Positions 38,109-47,378 of a stretch of DNA of 64,000 bases are shown here, one piece after another (position 1 is the stretch's first letter; every line of letters starts with the position of its first letter). Origin of the DNA: JAJZQZ01 sp963790415. GTDB lineage: Bacteria > Actinomycetota > Thermoleophilia > RBG-16-64-13. The DNA lies in contig CAWBOK010000009.1 in NCBI GenBank assembly GCA_963790415.1, positions 372,001-436,000 on the forward strand, written 5' to 3'. The position numbers and the translations under genes are program-made. The notes beneath the pieces were generated by a model. It did not search any database, was not told the DNA's origin, and saw only the letters and a list, made by a program, of their open reading frames with translations.

Positions 38109-39329
38109 CTAGAGCCTGCCCGCGGCGGCCACGGCCTCGGCCATGATCTCCTTCAAGCGCCGGCCGGTGGCGGTCGCCACCTTCGCGGCGGCTTCGTACT
38201 CGGGCGACACCGTGACCACCCGACCACCCCTGCGCCCCACCTTCACCGGTATGGTGTGGCCTCCCAGGTTTACCGACACGAAGTCACGTTGCAGAACATG
38301 TCGTTCCACCCGCGCCCGCCTGACACCGAAGGTCGTGGATTCGGAGAAGAGGAGTTCCACAAGAGACGATTCGTCGTCGGGCTTCGCGAGCATGGTGAGT
38401 TCCACGGCAAGGCGCCCCTTCTTCATCACGATGGGCGTGGACCACACGTCCACAGCTCCGGCCGCCATCAGCAACCTGCCGGTGTGCGCCAGCAGTTCGG
38501 GTGTCGCGTCGTCGATGACGGCCTGCAGCACCACTACGTCTTGTCCCGCGTCTCCACCGGCCGTCGCATACTTCGGCTCTCCAGCGTCGGCGGCCGAGGC
38601 GGTCCGCCCCACCACCGCGCGTAGCAGGTTCGGCCGTCCGGGAAGGGTCCGCCGCCCGGCGCCATATCCCACCCGCTCGACCACCATGCTCGGCATGCTC
38701 GACACGGGGAGAGCGGTCTCGGTGACGAGAAGTGCCCCCGTGGGCGTCGTGAGTTCGCCTTCCACCGGTCCGCCGCGCACGTCTCGTCCCCCGAGGAGAG
38801 CGAGCGTGGCAGGCGCCGGGACGTGCAGGAGTCCGCGATCGGTGTCCACCCACCCGTCCCCGAGAGGGAGGGGTCCGTGGAACGCCGACCCGATCTCCAG
38901 TGCCTCGTACAGAGCGAAGCACCCAGTGACCTCCACTAGGGTGTCCACACCGCCGAGTTCGTGGAGGTGGACTTCCTCGACGTCCACCCCATGCAGACCG
39001 GCTTCCACCGTGGCAAGCCTCCGAAGGGCCCCGGCGGCGCGAACACGCACCTCCGCGGACAGATCGGCGCCGTCCAGCAAGGCCAGAAGGTCCGCCAGGT
39101 GACGAGGAGGTTGGGGGGCGGGAGCGAGCACGGTCACCCTTCGGCACGCGAGTCCACCCTCCCGGGTGGATTCCACCTCCACCTCGATCCCGGGGATACC
39201 CAGACCGGCGGCCACCCGGCTCAGCACCCGCGCCGCGTCGAGGTCGGCGCCGGCCGCGTCGACCAGCGCCGCCAAGATCATGTCCCCCGACGCCCCCGAC
39301 CACGGGTCCAGATAGAGGATGCGGTCCAT
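38109..39329 (-). CDS. larC: Nickel-pincer cofactor biosynthesis protein LarC
   Basis: CTP-dependent nickel insertase that completes the nickel-pincer nucleotide of lactate racemase and related enzymes. 406 residues as one unbroken frame, unlike the Lactobacillus larC1/larC2 pair that needs a frameshift. N-terminus YLDPWSGASGDMILAALVDAGA-like, then VHLHELGGVDTLVEVTG and the C-terminal domain with VDVWSTPIVMKKGR. ATG at 39329 preceded by GGGAG. larA, larB and larE are not in the window, but CODH/ACS and Hyp genes next to it are also nickel-related. Confidence 0.93.
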   Translation of the reverse strand: MDRILYLDPWSGASGDMILAALVDAAGADLDAARVLSRVAAGLGIPGIEVEVESTREGGLACRRVTVLAPAPQPPRHLADLLALLDGADLSAEVRVRAAGALRRLATVEAGLHGVDVEEVHLHELGGVDTLVEVTGCFALYEALEIGSAFHGPLPLGDGWVDTDRGLLHVPAPATLALLGGRDVRGGPVEGELTTPTGALLVTETALPVSSMPSMVVERVGYGAGRRTLPGRPNLLRAVVGRTASAADAGEPKYATAGGDAGQDVVVLQAVIDDATPELLAHTGRLLMAAGAVDVWSTPIVMKKGRLAVELTMLAKPDDESSLVELLFSESTTFGVRRARVERHVLQRDFVSVNLGGHTIPVKVGRRGGRVVTVSPEYEAAAKVATATGRRLKEIMAEAVAAAGRL

Positions 39330-39351
39330 CAACGCTCCCTTGCCAGCCGGT

Positions 39352-39380
39352 TTGCATTCTCCGATGCCACCTCATACACT
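39352..39380 (+). promoter_or_regulatory. Possible promoter of the HTH regulator
   Basis: TTGCAT (39352-39357), 17-bp spacer, TACACT (39375-39380), in the 105-bp gap between the divergent larC and HTH genes. The same TTGCAT -35 appears at the fhs promoter. The match to consensus is moderate. Confidence 0.35.
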
Positions 39381-39434
39381 TCAGCCAGGATAGGCCGACG
39401 CCAACGCACAGCCACACCGAGCAGGGACCGCCGC

Positions 39435-39812
39435 GTGACGCACAGGAGACTCGCAGATTACATAGGTTCGACCATCCGCCGCCTCCGCGTGGAACGGGAA
39501 TTCACGCTGCAGGCCTTGGCCGATGAGTCCGGCGTCTCCAAGAGTTATCTCGGGGATATCGAGAAAGGCCGCAAGAACCCCACCACCGACGTGGTGGAGG
39601 CCGTGGCCGAAGCCCTCGGGGTCTCGGCGAGGCGGCTGCTCTACCATGCGGCCCTCGACGAAGACGACCCCTTCCTCGAGTCCGAGCAGCTCACCCTGGA
39701 GGTCGATGCCGAGGAGGACGCCGAGGTGCGCGAGGTCGGTCGGCTCGCCCGCGGGCTGCGGCCGGGCGACCGAAGGATCGTGTTGGACCTCTGCCGTCGC
39801 CTCTCCCGCTGA
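39435..39812 (+). CDS. XRE-family helix-turn-helix transcriptional regulator
   Basis: 125 residues. Residues 8-65 form a Cro/C1-type HTH (IRRLRVEREFTLQALADESGVSKSYLGDIEKGRKNP segment, recognition helix around SKSYLGDIE). The rest is acidic and may be a dimerisation tail (LTLEVDAEEDAEV), with no sensor domain recognised. GTG at 39435. Divergent from larC, so a role in controlling larC or its own promoter is possible but not shown. Confidence 0.82.
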   Translation: MTHRRLADYIGSTIRRLRVEREFTLQALADESGVSKSYLGDIEKGRKNPTTDVVEAVAEALGVSARRLLYHAALDEDDPFLESEQLTLEVDAEEDAEVREVGRLARGLRPGDRRIVLDLCRRLSR

Positions 39813-39879
39813 CTCACCCTCCGCGTAGGGCCCTGCGGCGGGCGCGCCTGGTGCCGTTCGTGACGGCGGTGCTCCCCGC

Positions 39880-40255
39880 TCACCACCCCAACTCCTCCAG
39901 ACGTTCATCGGAGATCCCGAAATAGTGGCCCAACTCGTGTATCACGGTGACCCGCACTTCCTCGCGGATGGCCTCGGGGTCGCTGCCCGCAACCCGCTGG
40001 ATAGGGCCTTGGAACAGCGTGATGAGATCGGGCAGGACTCCCGCGTACTCGGTGCCTCGCTGGGTCAGGGGGATGCCGGAGTAGAGGCCCAGTAGCCATT
40101 CCCTCTCGTTCTTCTCCATGCCGGCGTCGGCCAAGTGCAGAGCGGTGGGCCACTCGGCTATCGTCACCTCGACGTTCTCCATGTGGGCTCGGAGCTCCTC
40201 CGGCAGCCCGTCGAGCGCTTCGCGCCACCAGGCGCTCGAACACCTCTCGATTCAC
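39880..40255 (-). CDS. Zincin-like metallopeptidase family protein, one frameshift
   Basis: About 124 residues when corrected. The zinc motif VIHELGHYFGISDERLEELGW at the C-terminus has HExxH plus a further aspartate, as in the small PF06262-type (DUF1025) zincins of actinobacteria. LLGLYSGIPLTQRG is also typical. The N-terminal 16 residues (VNREVFERLVARSARR) are in another frame; one inserted base near 40205 explains it. The GTG at 40255 overlaps the rdgB stop (GTGA). Substrate unknown. Confidence 0.8.
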
Positions 40256-40853
40256 TCCACCTGCCCCCGATCGGCGAGTCTTCCCCGCAACGCGGCGACC
40301 GCCCGCGCCCGATGCGACACCGCATCCTTCTGCCCGTCTTCCATCTCCGCAACCGTGACCGCACAGCCGTCCGGCTGGAACAGCGGATCGTAGCCGAACC
40401 CCCGCGTGCCTCGAGGCGCGCCGACGATACGGCCTAGGAGCACACCCTCGGCCGTCACCGGCACTTCGCCCGGCAACACCAATGCCAGGGCGCAGACGAA
40501 GCGCGCGCTCCTGTCGGTGGATCCGGCCAGATCCGCCAAGAGCTTCCGGTTGTTCGCGTCATCACCGGCGCGCTCGCCCGCGTAGCGGGCCGAGCGCACG
40601 CCCGGCGCCCCGCCGAGCGCGTCGACCATGACCCCGGAGTCGTCGGCCAGCACGGCGACGCGTCCGCCGAGCGCCGCGACCACGGCCTCGGCCTTCAGCA
40701 GCGCGTTCTCCGCGAAGGTACGACCCGGTCTCCTCAGGCAGGGAGACCGTCGCGGGCAGCGGCTCGACCACGAAACCGTCACCCAACAAGCGACCGAACT
40801 CGCGAGCCTTGCCCGGGTTGCCCGGTAGCCACGACCACCCGCAGCAGCGCCAT
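40252..40853 (-). CDS. rdgB: XTP/dITP diphosphatase (RdgB/HAM1), two frameshifts
   Basis: House-cleaning pyrophosphatase that removes dITP and XTP. About 199 residues when corrected. Motifs: TGNPGKAREF at the start, TFAENALLKAEA, LADDSGVMVDALGGAPGVRSARYAG and GTRGFGYDPLFQPDG. Both breaks are an extra G in a GG run (ACCGGGCAAC near 40828, ACCGGGTCGT near 40727). ATG at 40853 after GAGGGGA. Order rph-rdgB-zincin with tight overlaps. Confidence 0.92.
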
Positions 40854-40863
40854 CGCCGTCCCC

Positions 40864-41631
40864 TCAGCCGGCAGCCGTACGAAAGGCCTGACTGATCACC
40901 CCGGTCTGCCGCTCCCCGATCTCCAAGATGCCCACGGCGGCCAGATCGAGCAACTGGTCGAACGTGCCCCGCTCGAACGGCACCTTCTCGGCGGTGGCCT
41001 GCACCTCGATGAGGCGGCCGGAGCCGGTCATCACCACGTTCATGTCGACGTCGGCCTCCGAGTCCTGGGCGTAGTCGAGGTCGAGCATCGGCATCCCGCC
41101 CACGACGCCCACGCTGACCGCCGCCACCGAGTCGTCCAGCGGCAAGGCCTTGAGCGCACCCGCGTCGACCAGCCTCTTGAACGCCAGATGCAGGGCCAGA
41201 TACCCGCCGGAGATGGCCGCGCACCGGGTGCCGCCGTCGGCCTCGATGACGTCGCAATCGACGTAGACCGTCCGCTCGCCCAAGGGTGGCCAGGTCGGTC
41301 ACCGCCCGCAGGCTGCGCCCGATGAGCCGCTGGATCTCGACCGTGCGCCCACCCTGCCGGCCCGAGACGGCTTCCCGCGAGGAGCGGTCCCGGGTCGAAC
41401 CGGGCAACAGGGAGTACTCGGCTGTGAGCCACCCCCGGCCGGTCCCCCGGAGCCGCCGCGGAACGCCCGTTCGTGATGCTCGCCGTGCACAGCACGCGCG
41501 TGGAACCCAAGCTCGAACAGCACCGAGCCGTCGGCCGAAGGCATGAAGCCGGGGGTGATGCGCAGGTCGCGCAACGCGGTCGGGCCGCGGTCCACGGCGG
41601 TGGCGGGTCGTCGCTCTCCGAACGGCGTCAT
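40864..41631 (-). CDS. rph: Ribonuclease PH, three frameshifts
   Basis: Phosphorolytic 3' exoribonuclease for tRNA maturation. Corrected 254 residues. Pieces in order: DLRITPGFMPSADGSVLFELG, STRVLCTASI, GRGWLTAEYSLLPGSTRDR, GGRTVEIQRLIGRSLRAV and the phosphate site GGTRCAAISGGYLAL. Breaks near 41510, 41465 and 41283. ATG at 41631 appears to overlap the murI stop as ATGA. Confidence 0.9.
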
Positions 41632-42513
41632 CCGCGCCTGTCGCGCTTCGCGCTCCGTCGCGGCCCAGAAGGACACTTCGCGAATCGGCAGCTGCAGGAA
41701 CCGCGCGCCCACCACCCGGAACGCTTCGGGATCGCCCGTGGAGAAGAAGCGATACCGTCCTTCCCGATCCGGCAGGTTCCCGATCCCTTTGCGTTCCAGC
41801 ATCTCTATGACCTCCTGAGCGATCTCCTCGGCGGAGTTGATCAGCGACACGCCGGGCCCGAGCAGGCGTCGCAGCATGGGCGTGATCAGGGGATAGTGCG
41901 TGCACCCCAGGATGACGGTATCGCAGCCCGGCCGCCTTGAGCGGCGCCACGTAGCTGCCGCACCGCCTCTTCCACCTCTTCGGACGAACACGTCGCCCTC
42001 CTGGATCAGCGGGGCCAGGCGCGGGCAGGCCACCGGGTAGACGTCGAGGCCCGCGTCGAGCGTCTGCAGGGCCTGCTGGTAGCTCGGCCGACCGCACGGT
42101 GGCCTCGCTGGCCAGGAGCCCGACCCGCCGGTTGCGCGTCTCCTGCACCGCCGCCCGCGCCCCGGGCATGACCACGCCCACGATGGGCGTGTCGAACGCC
42201 GCCTGCAGCTGCGGCAAGCGCCGCCGCGGTGGCGGAGTTGCAGGCCACGACGATCAACTTGACTCCCTGCGCCATCAGGAACGATGTGTTCCGGAACGCG
42301 AGCGCCACGGACGTCTTCGATGGTGCGCGGGCCGTAGGGGAAGGAGCCGGTGTCGCCCAGATAGACGAAGTCCTCGTGAGGCAGGTTCACCAGGCATTCG
42401 TGAAGGACGGTGAGGCCTCCCACGCCCGAGTCGAAGACCCCGATGGGCCGGGTGTCCGGCCGTCGGAGGTGTTCCGGCCTGCTCGAATGGGTGCGTCTCG
42501 TCTGGCCGTCCAT
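41628..42513 (-). CDS. murI: Glutamate racemase, about seven frameshifts
   Basis: Makes D-glutamate for peptidoglycan. Corrected about 292 residues. The catalytic cysteines are in VVACNSATAAAL and ILGCTHYPLI; the N-terminal IGVFDSGVGGLTVL and YLGDTGSFPYGPRT are intact. Seven single-base insertions are needed, for example three within 80 bp (41990-41925: GTGTTCGTCC, CGGCAGCTAC, GCCGGGCTGC). The stop is inferred to be the TGA at 41630-41628 overlapping the rph ATG. ATG at 42513 has no ribosome site; a TAGAAT -10 lies 8 bp upstream, suggesting a leaderless mRNA. Confidence 0.85.
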
Positions 42514-42521
42514 GGCGATGG

Positions 42522-42527
42522 ATTCTA
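42522..42527 (-). promoter_or_regulatory. -10 element of a leaderless murI promoter
   Basis: TAGAAT on the minus strand, with 8 nt between it and the murI ATG, so transcription would begin at or next to the start codon. It is 17 bp from the opposite-facing hypF -10. Confidence 0.5.
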
Positions 42528-42544
42528 GCAGACGCTCCCAGTGC

Positions 42545-42550
42545 TACAGT
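42545..42550 (+). promoter_or_regulatory. -10 element of a leaderless hypF promoter
   Basis: TACAGT followed after 6 nt by the hypF ATG at 42557; no ribosome site is present. The whole gap between murI and hypF is only 43 bp, so the two promoters overlap back to back. Confidence 0.45.
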
Positions 42551-42556
42551 GCGCCC

Positions 42557-45037
42557 ATGGAGAAGCAACGCCGCACGAGCGACCATGCCGCGGCCGCGGA
42601 ACCGCGCGCAGCCCGTGACATACTCGTGGCCGGCGCGGTGCAAGGGGTGGGCTTCCGTCCGTTCGTGCACGCTCTGGCGACCGGTCTCGGCCTGGCCGGT
42701 GAGGTGACGCAACACGTCCGTCGGCGTCGAGGTGAGGGTCGAGGGGAGCGCTGGAGGCACTCGACGTCTTCGTCGCCCGCCTGGTGGACGATGCCCCGCC
42801 TCTCGCACTCGTGGAAGACCTCTCCTGGGTCTCCAGCGGTCCCGCGGGGTGTCTCCGGATTCCGCATCACGGCGAGCGAACCGGGACGCCGCGTCGACAC
42901 CCTGGTGACCGCCGACGCCGCCACCTGCGACGACTGCCTGGCCGAGATACTCGACTCCCGCGATCGCCGGTATCGCTACCCCTTCACCAACTGCACCAAC
43001 TGCGGGCCGCGATTCACCATCACACGCGAAGTCCCCTACGATCGCCCCGCTACGACCATGTCGACGTTCCGCATGTGCCCCGACTGCGAGCGTGAATACG
43101 ACGATCCCAGGGACCGACGTTTCCACGCCCAGCCGAACGCGTGTCCGGTGTGCGGGCCCAGGCTGGGCCTCCAGCTTCTCGGTCGGCCGGCTCGGGACGG
43201 GGGGCCGCCTCTGCCATCCGCCGCGATGGTCTCGCCCACCATCCACGGCGACCAGGCCCTGCGGGAGACGGTGACGCTCCTGTTGGGAGGCGGCGTCGCC
43301 GCCGTGAAGGGATTGGGGGGCTACCATCTGGTCTGCGACGCCACCAACGCGACGAGCGTGGCCGCCCTGCGCGCGCGCAAGCACCGCGACGAGAAGCCCT
43401 TTGCCGTGATGGTCGCCTCGCTGGACGAAGCCCGGCGATACTGCGAGGTCTCGATCGCGGAGGCCGATCTCCTGACCTCGGCCCGCAGACCCATCGTGCT
43501 GTTGGAGCGCACCGCCGGCGCGGCGTCACTCGCGGACGAGATCGCACCGGGGATGACCACCTACGGCGTCTTCCTTCCGTATACGCCGCTGCATCATCTG
43601 CTCCTCGCGGACGCCGGACGGCCGCTGGTCATGACCTCGGGCAATCTGAGCGACGAGCCCATCGCCTATCAGGATGACGAGGCCGCCGCGCGTCTGGCCT
43701 CTCTTGCCGACGCGCTGCTCTCACACGACCGGCCGATCCACATGCGCACCGACGACTCGGTGGCCCGGGTGTTCCGCTCGCAGCCCTACCTCATGCGGCG
43801 CTCCCGCGGGTACGCTCCCCTGCCGGTGGGCTTCTCGGGCTCGCCCCGGGAGATCCTCGCCGTAGGCGCCCACCTCAAGAACACGTTCTGCCTGACCCGC
43901 GGTTCCCGCGCCTTCCTGAGCCACCACATCGGCGACCTCGAGAACCTGGAGACCCTACACTCGCTGCGCGAAGGAGTCGACCACTTCTCGCGCCTGTTCG
44001 CTCTCGCGCCGGAGGTGGTGGCCCACGACCTTCACCCGGACTACCTGTCCTCGCGTTTCGCGCGCGAGTACGCCCGGGAGCGCGATCTTCCCTTGATCGC
44101 GGTGCAACACCATGAGGCCCATGTGGCGTCCGTCATGGCCGACGCCCGCCATGAGGGCCCCGTGATCGGCGTTGCGTTCGACGGATCGGGCCTGGGTGCC
44201 GACGGCGCCGTATGGGGAGGCGAGTTCTTCGTGGGCTCCCCGGGCGGCTTCCGCCGCGCGGGGCATCTCGAGTCCGTACCGCTGCCGGGCGGCGACGCCG
44301 CCGTGAGGGAGCCTTGGCGCATGGCCGCGGTCCTGCTCGATCACCTCTACCGCGAGGACGACATGCGTCCGGGGGCGTCGGTGCAGGCCGACGAGCACAT
44401 AGCCGACACCTTCCTCAGGTTGCCGAAGGCCGGCGACTTCTCGACGTACCCGTGGCGACTCGTGGTGCAGGCGGCGCGGCGCGGTTTGGGAAGCCCACTC
44501 ACGTCCTCCGCGGGCCGCCTGTTCGACGGAGTCTCCGCGCTGCTGGGCCTGCGCCACCGGGTGGCGTACGAAGGCCAAGCCGCCATCCTCCTCGAGGCCG
44601 CAGCCCGCAGAGCCTTCGGCGTGAACGGGCTGCCCGATCCGGCCGGGCCGGCCCCGTGGGTCTGTGACGCCCGCCACTCGCCGAACATGCCCGCCGTGCT
44701 CCCGGTGGACCCGTTCGTACGCGGGGTGCTCGACGACCTCCGGGCGGGCACGGCGCTCGAACAGATCGCCGCCCGCTTCCATCACTCGCTGGCCGCCGCC
44801 ACTGCCGATCTGGCCGCAGCCTTGGCCCGGCGCTACGCAGTGGATACCGTGGCCCTCGGAGGCGGCGTCTTCCAGAACCTGCTGCTCCTGGAACTGGTGG
44901 TAGCCCGTCTCGAGGCTGCCGGCCTGCGGCCGCTGGTCCACCGAGCCGTCCCCACGAACGACGGCGGGCTCTGCCTCGGCCAGGCCGAGGTCGCCGCCGC
45001 CCTGCTGAGTCGCGCGCCGGCGGTGGCGGCCACATGA
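42557..45037 (+). CDS. hypF: Carbamoyltransferase HypF (NiFe-hydrogenase maturation), three hidden frameshifts
   Basis: Uses carbamoyl phosphate to make the thiocarbamate on HypE that becomes the cyanide ligand of NiFe hydrogenase. About 825 residues: acylphosphatase domain (GAVQGVGFRPFVHALA, residues 26-41), two zinc fingers (CDDC...CTNC, CPDC...CPVC), YrdC-like domain (GLGGYHLVCDATN) and the C-terminal Kae1-like domain (VQHHEAHVASVMAD, GGGVFQNLLL). Three insertions at about 42710, 42760 and 42835 cancel out, so the frame stays open but residues from about 51 to 98 are wrong as written; the correct text includes VGVEVRVEG and ALDVFVARLVDDAPPLALVEDLSW. The stop overlaps the murB ATG. Confidence 0.95.
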   Translation: MEKQRRTSDHAAAAEPRAARDILVAGAVQGVGFRPFVHALATGLGLAGEVTQHVRRRRGEGRGERWRHSTSSSPAWWTMPRLSHSWKTSPGSPAVPRGVSGFRITASEPGRRVDTLVTADAATCDDCLAEILDSRDRRYRYPFTNCTNCGPRFTITREVPYDRPATTMSTFRMCPDCEREYDDPRDRRFHAQPNACPVCGPRLGLQLLGRPARDGGPPLPSAAMVSPTIHGDQALRETVTLLLGGGVAAVKGLGGYHLVCDATNATSVAALRARKHRDEKPFAVMVASLDEARRYCEVSIAEADLLTSARRPIVLLERTAGAASLADEIAPGMTTYGVFLPYTPLHHLLLADAGRPLVMTSGNLSDEPIAYQDDEAAARLASLADALLSHDRPIHMRTDDSVARVFRSQPYLMRRSRGYAPLPVGFSGSPREILAVGAHLKNTFCLTRGSRAFLSHHIGDLENLETLHSLREGVDHFSRLFALAPEVVAHDLHPDYLSSRFAREYARERDLPLIAVQHHEAHVASVMADARHEGPVIGVAFDGSGLGADGAVWGGEFFVGSPGGFRRAGHLESVPLPGGDAAVREPWRMAAVLLDHLYREDDMRPGASVQADEHIADTFLRLPKAGDFSTYPWRLVVQAARRGLGSPLTSSAGRLFDGVSALLGLRHRVAYEGQAAILLEAAARRAFGVNGLPDPAGPAPWVCDARHSPNMPAVLPVDPFVRGVLDDLRAGTALEQIAARFHHSLAAATADLAAALARRYAVDTVALGGGVFQNLLLLELVVARLEAAGLRPLVHRAVPTNDGGLCLGQAEVAAALLSRAPAVAAT

Positions 45038-46173
45038 GCCTTCCGATGCCGCCACCGTACGTCCGGGAGTACGAGCCCCTCGCCCGCCACACCACCTTGG
45101 AACTCGGCGGTCCGGCTCGCTACTTCGCCGAGGTGACCGACGAACCGACGACACTCGAATGCCTCCGATGGGCCACCGAGCGCCGCCTGCCCTTGGAGGT
45201 CATCGGAGGCGGCTCGAACCTGGTCGTCGCCGACGCAGGGTTCGACGGAGTCGTGCTGAAGGTCGCCCCGCGGGGGTTGACGATCCACCGGCCCGCGGCC
45301 CGCGGGCCCGGTACGGACGAGGTGATCGTGCGCGCCGCCTCGGGGGAGTCGTTCGACGGGCTGGTGCTGACCACGGTCAGATGCGGCCTCAAAGGACTCG
45401 AGTGCCTCTCCGGCATCCCGGGTCTGGTGGGAGCCACGCCCGTGCAGAACGTGGGTGCGTACGGGCAGGAGGTGGCGGACACCATCCGGACGGTCCGCGT
45501 GCTTGATCGCTCCTCACTCCAGACGGACGTGCTCTCCGCTGACACATGCCGTTTCACCTACCGAGACAGCCTCTTCAAACAGCAGCGGGAACGCTACATC
45601 GTGCTCGAGGTGACGTTCGCCCTCCGCGCCGGCGGCGACTGTGTTCCGCGGCATGACCAAGTGCGCCGGGCACTCGACGCGATGAACCGCACGAAGACCC
45701 GCTCCACGACTCCGGGGCGGGTGCGCGAGGCCGTTCTCGCGTTGCGGCGCACGAAGTCCATGGTCGTCGATCAAACCGACCCCAACCACCGCAGTGTGGG
45801 ATCGTTCTTCGTGAACCCGGTGCTCTCCCCCTCGGCCGCCCAAGACGCGTTCGCCCGTGCCGTATCCCGAGGGATCACGCCTTATCCGGACGACGTACCG
45901 CGGTTTCCGGGGCCGGATGGGGGGATCAAATTGTCGGCCGCCTGGCTGATCGAGCACGCGGGCATCACGCCGGGGTTCGGTCTCGGAGGCGTGGGCGTGT
46001 CGACCCATCACGTGCTGGCGCTAGTGAACCGAGGCGAGGCGTCCACCGAGGAGCTACTCGTCCTGGCCGCACACGTGCAAGGCGCGGTGCGAGAAGCATT
46101 CGGGGTGGCCCTCGAACCGGAGCCCGCATTCATAGGCTTCCCCGATCAGCCCCTGTCACCCGGTCATCGCTGA
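45034..46173 (+). CDS. murB: UDP-N-acetylenolpyruvoylglucosamine reductase
   Basis: FAD- and NADPH-dependent peptidoglycan precursor enzyme. 379 residues, long form. FAD-binding VIGGGSNLVVAD, LSGIPGLVGATPVQNVGAYG, the FTYRDSLFK block, the catalytic serine in SVGSFFVNPV and the terminal glutamate region EPEPAFIGF. ATG overlaps the hypF stop (ATGA). A cell-wall gene inside the hyp cluster is unusual, and murI is just on the other side of hypF. Confidence 0.95.
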   Translation: MSLPMPPPYVREYEPLARHTTLELGGPARYFAEVTDEPTTLECLRWATERRLPLEVIGGGSNLVVADAGFDGVVLKVAPRGLTIHRPAARGPGTDEVIVRAASGESFDGLVLTTVRCGLKGLECLSGIPGLVGATPVQNVGAYGQEVADTIRTVRVLDRSSLQTDVLSADTCRFTYRDSLFKQQRERYIVLEVTFALRAGGDCVPRHDQVRRALDAMNRTKTRSTTPGRVREAVLALRRTKSMVVDQTDPNHRSVGSFFVNPVLSPSAAQDAFARAVSRGITPYPDDVPRFPGPDGGIKLSAAWLIEHAGITPGFGLGGVGVSTHHVLALVNRGEASTEELLVLAAHVQGAVREAFGVALEPEPAFIGFPDQPLSPGHR

Positions 46174-46240
46174 CGCCCGCTTTCGCGCGCCTCCGGGCCG
46201 GCGCGTATCGCGGCGCGACGCGTGAGCACGGCACGACGCG

Positions 46241-46246
46241 TATACT
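46241..46246 (+). promoter_or_regulatory. -10 element of a leaderless hypD promoter
   Basis: TATACT ends 7 nt before the hypD ATG (46254), a spacing that puts the transcription start at the A of ATG. No ribosome site precedes hypD. Confidence 0.5.
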
Positions 46247-46253
46247 CGCCCCC

Positions 46254-47378
46254 ATGCGTTACGTGGATGAGTTCCGAGACCGAGCCGCGGCTGCGGGTCT
46301 GCTCCAACAGATCGGCCGGGTCGAACCCCGGGAGCCGGTCACCTTCATGGAGGTCTGCGGCAGCCACACGATGGCCATCAGCCGTTTCGGCATCCGCTCC
46401 CTTCTGCCGGAGACTGTGCGCCTCGTCTCGGGACCGGGGTGCCCGGTGTGCGTCACTCCCGTCCGCAACATCGACCATGCCGTCGCCCTGGCCGGCCGCC
46501 CCGACGTGACCATAGCCACCTTCGGCGACCTCATCCGCGTGCCCGGCTCCGAATCGAGCCTGGAACGCGAACGTGCGGCGGGCGCCGACGTGCGCGTGGT
46601 CTACTCCACCCTCGACGCCCTCGCCCTGGCCCGCCGGGAGCCCGACCGCCAGGTGGTCTTCCTGGGCGTGGGCTTCGAGACCACGGCACCCACCGTGGCA
46701 GCCGCCCTTCTGGAGGCGGATGCCGGCGGGCTTACCAACTTCTCTGTTCTCTCAGACCACAAGGTGATGCCCCCTCCCATGCGGGCCCTCATGGAAGCAC
46801 CCGAGGTCGGCGTGCGCGGCTTCCTCTGCCCCGGCCACGTGAGCGCGGTCATCGGGGCCAACGCCTACCGGTTCCTCGCGGACGAGTACGGCGCCTCGTG
46901 CGTCGTGGCCGGCTTCGAACCACTGGACATCCTGCAGGCCATCCTGCTGCTCATGACGCAGGCCGCCCAGGGCCGTGCGGAGGTGGAGAACGCCTACGGA
47001 CGCGCCGTGACCGCGGAAGGAAACGTGGCGGCCCAAGCCGTATTGGCACGCGCGTTCACAGCTACGGATGCCGAATGGCGCGGGTTCGGCATCATCCCGG
47101 CCAGCGGACTGCGCATCCGCTCCGAACTCGAGCATCTGGACGCCGCCTGCCGCTTCGATGTCTCGGTCCCCCAGGCCCGGGATCACCCCGCGTGCCGCTG
47201 TCCGGACATCCTGCGCGGCGTGGTCACACCTCCCGAATGCCCGCTCTTCGCCCGCGGCTGCACCCCGGCCGATCCTGTGGGCGCGTGCATGGTCTCGACC
47301 GAGGGCACGTGCGCGGCGTACTACCGATACGAACGCCACGAACACCAACATCGCGACGACGCCCGGGAAGCCCGATGA
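46254..47378 (+). CDS. hypD: Hydrogenase maturation protein HypD
   Basis: Iron-sulfur scaffold that with HypC assembles the Fe(CN)2CO unit of NiFe hydrogenase. 374 residues. Iron-binding cysteine in MEVCGSHTMAI, redox pair GPGCPVCVTP, CPGHVSAVIG, and the C-terminal [4Fe-4S] region with CRCPDIL, PPECPLFARGC and GTCAAYY. Leaderless start probable. hypE overlaps its stop (ATGA). Confidence 0.97.
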   Translation: MRYVDEFRDRAAAAGLLQQIGRVEPREPVTFMEVCGSHTMAISRFGIRSLLPETVRLVSGPGCPVCVTPVRNIDHAVALAGRPDVTIATFGDLIRVPGSESSLERERAAGADVRVVYSTLDALALARREPDRQVVFLGVGFETTAPTVAAALLEADAGGLTNFSVLSDHKVMPPPMRALMEAPEVGVRGFLCPGHVSAVIGANAYRFLADEYGASCVVAGFEPLDILQAILLLMTQAAQGRAEVENAYGRAVTAEGNVAAQAVLARAFTATDAEWRGFGIIPASGLRIRSELEHLDAACRFDVSVPQARDHPACRCPDILRGVVTPPECPLFARGCTPADPVGACMVSTEGTCAAYYRYERHEHQHRDDAREAR

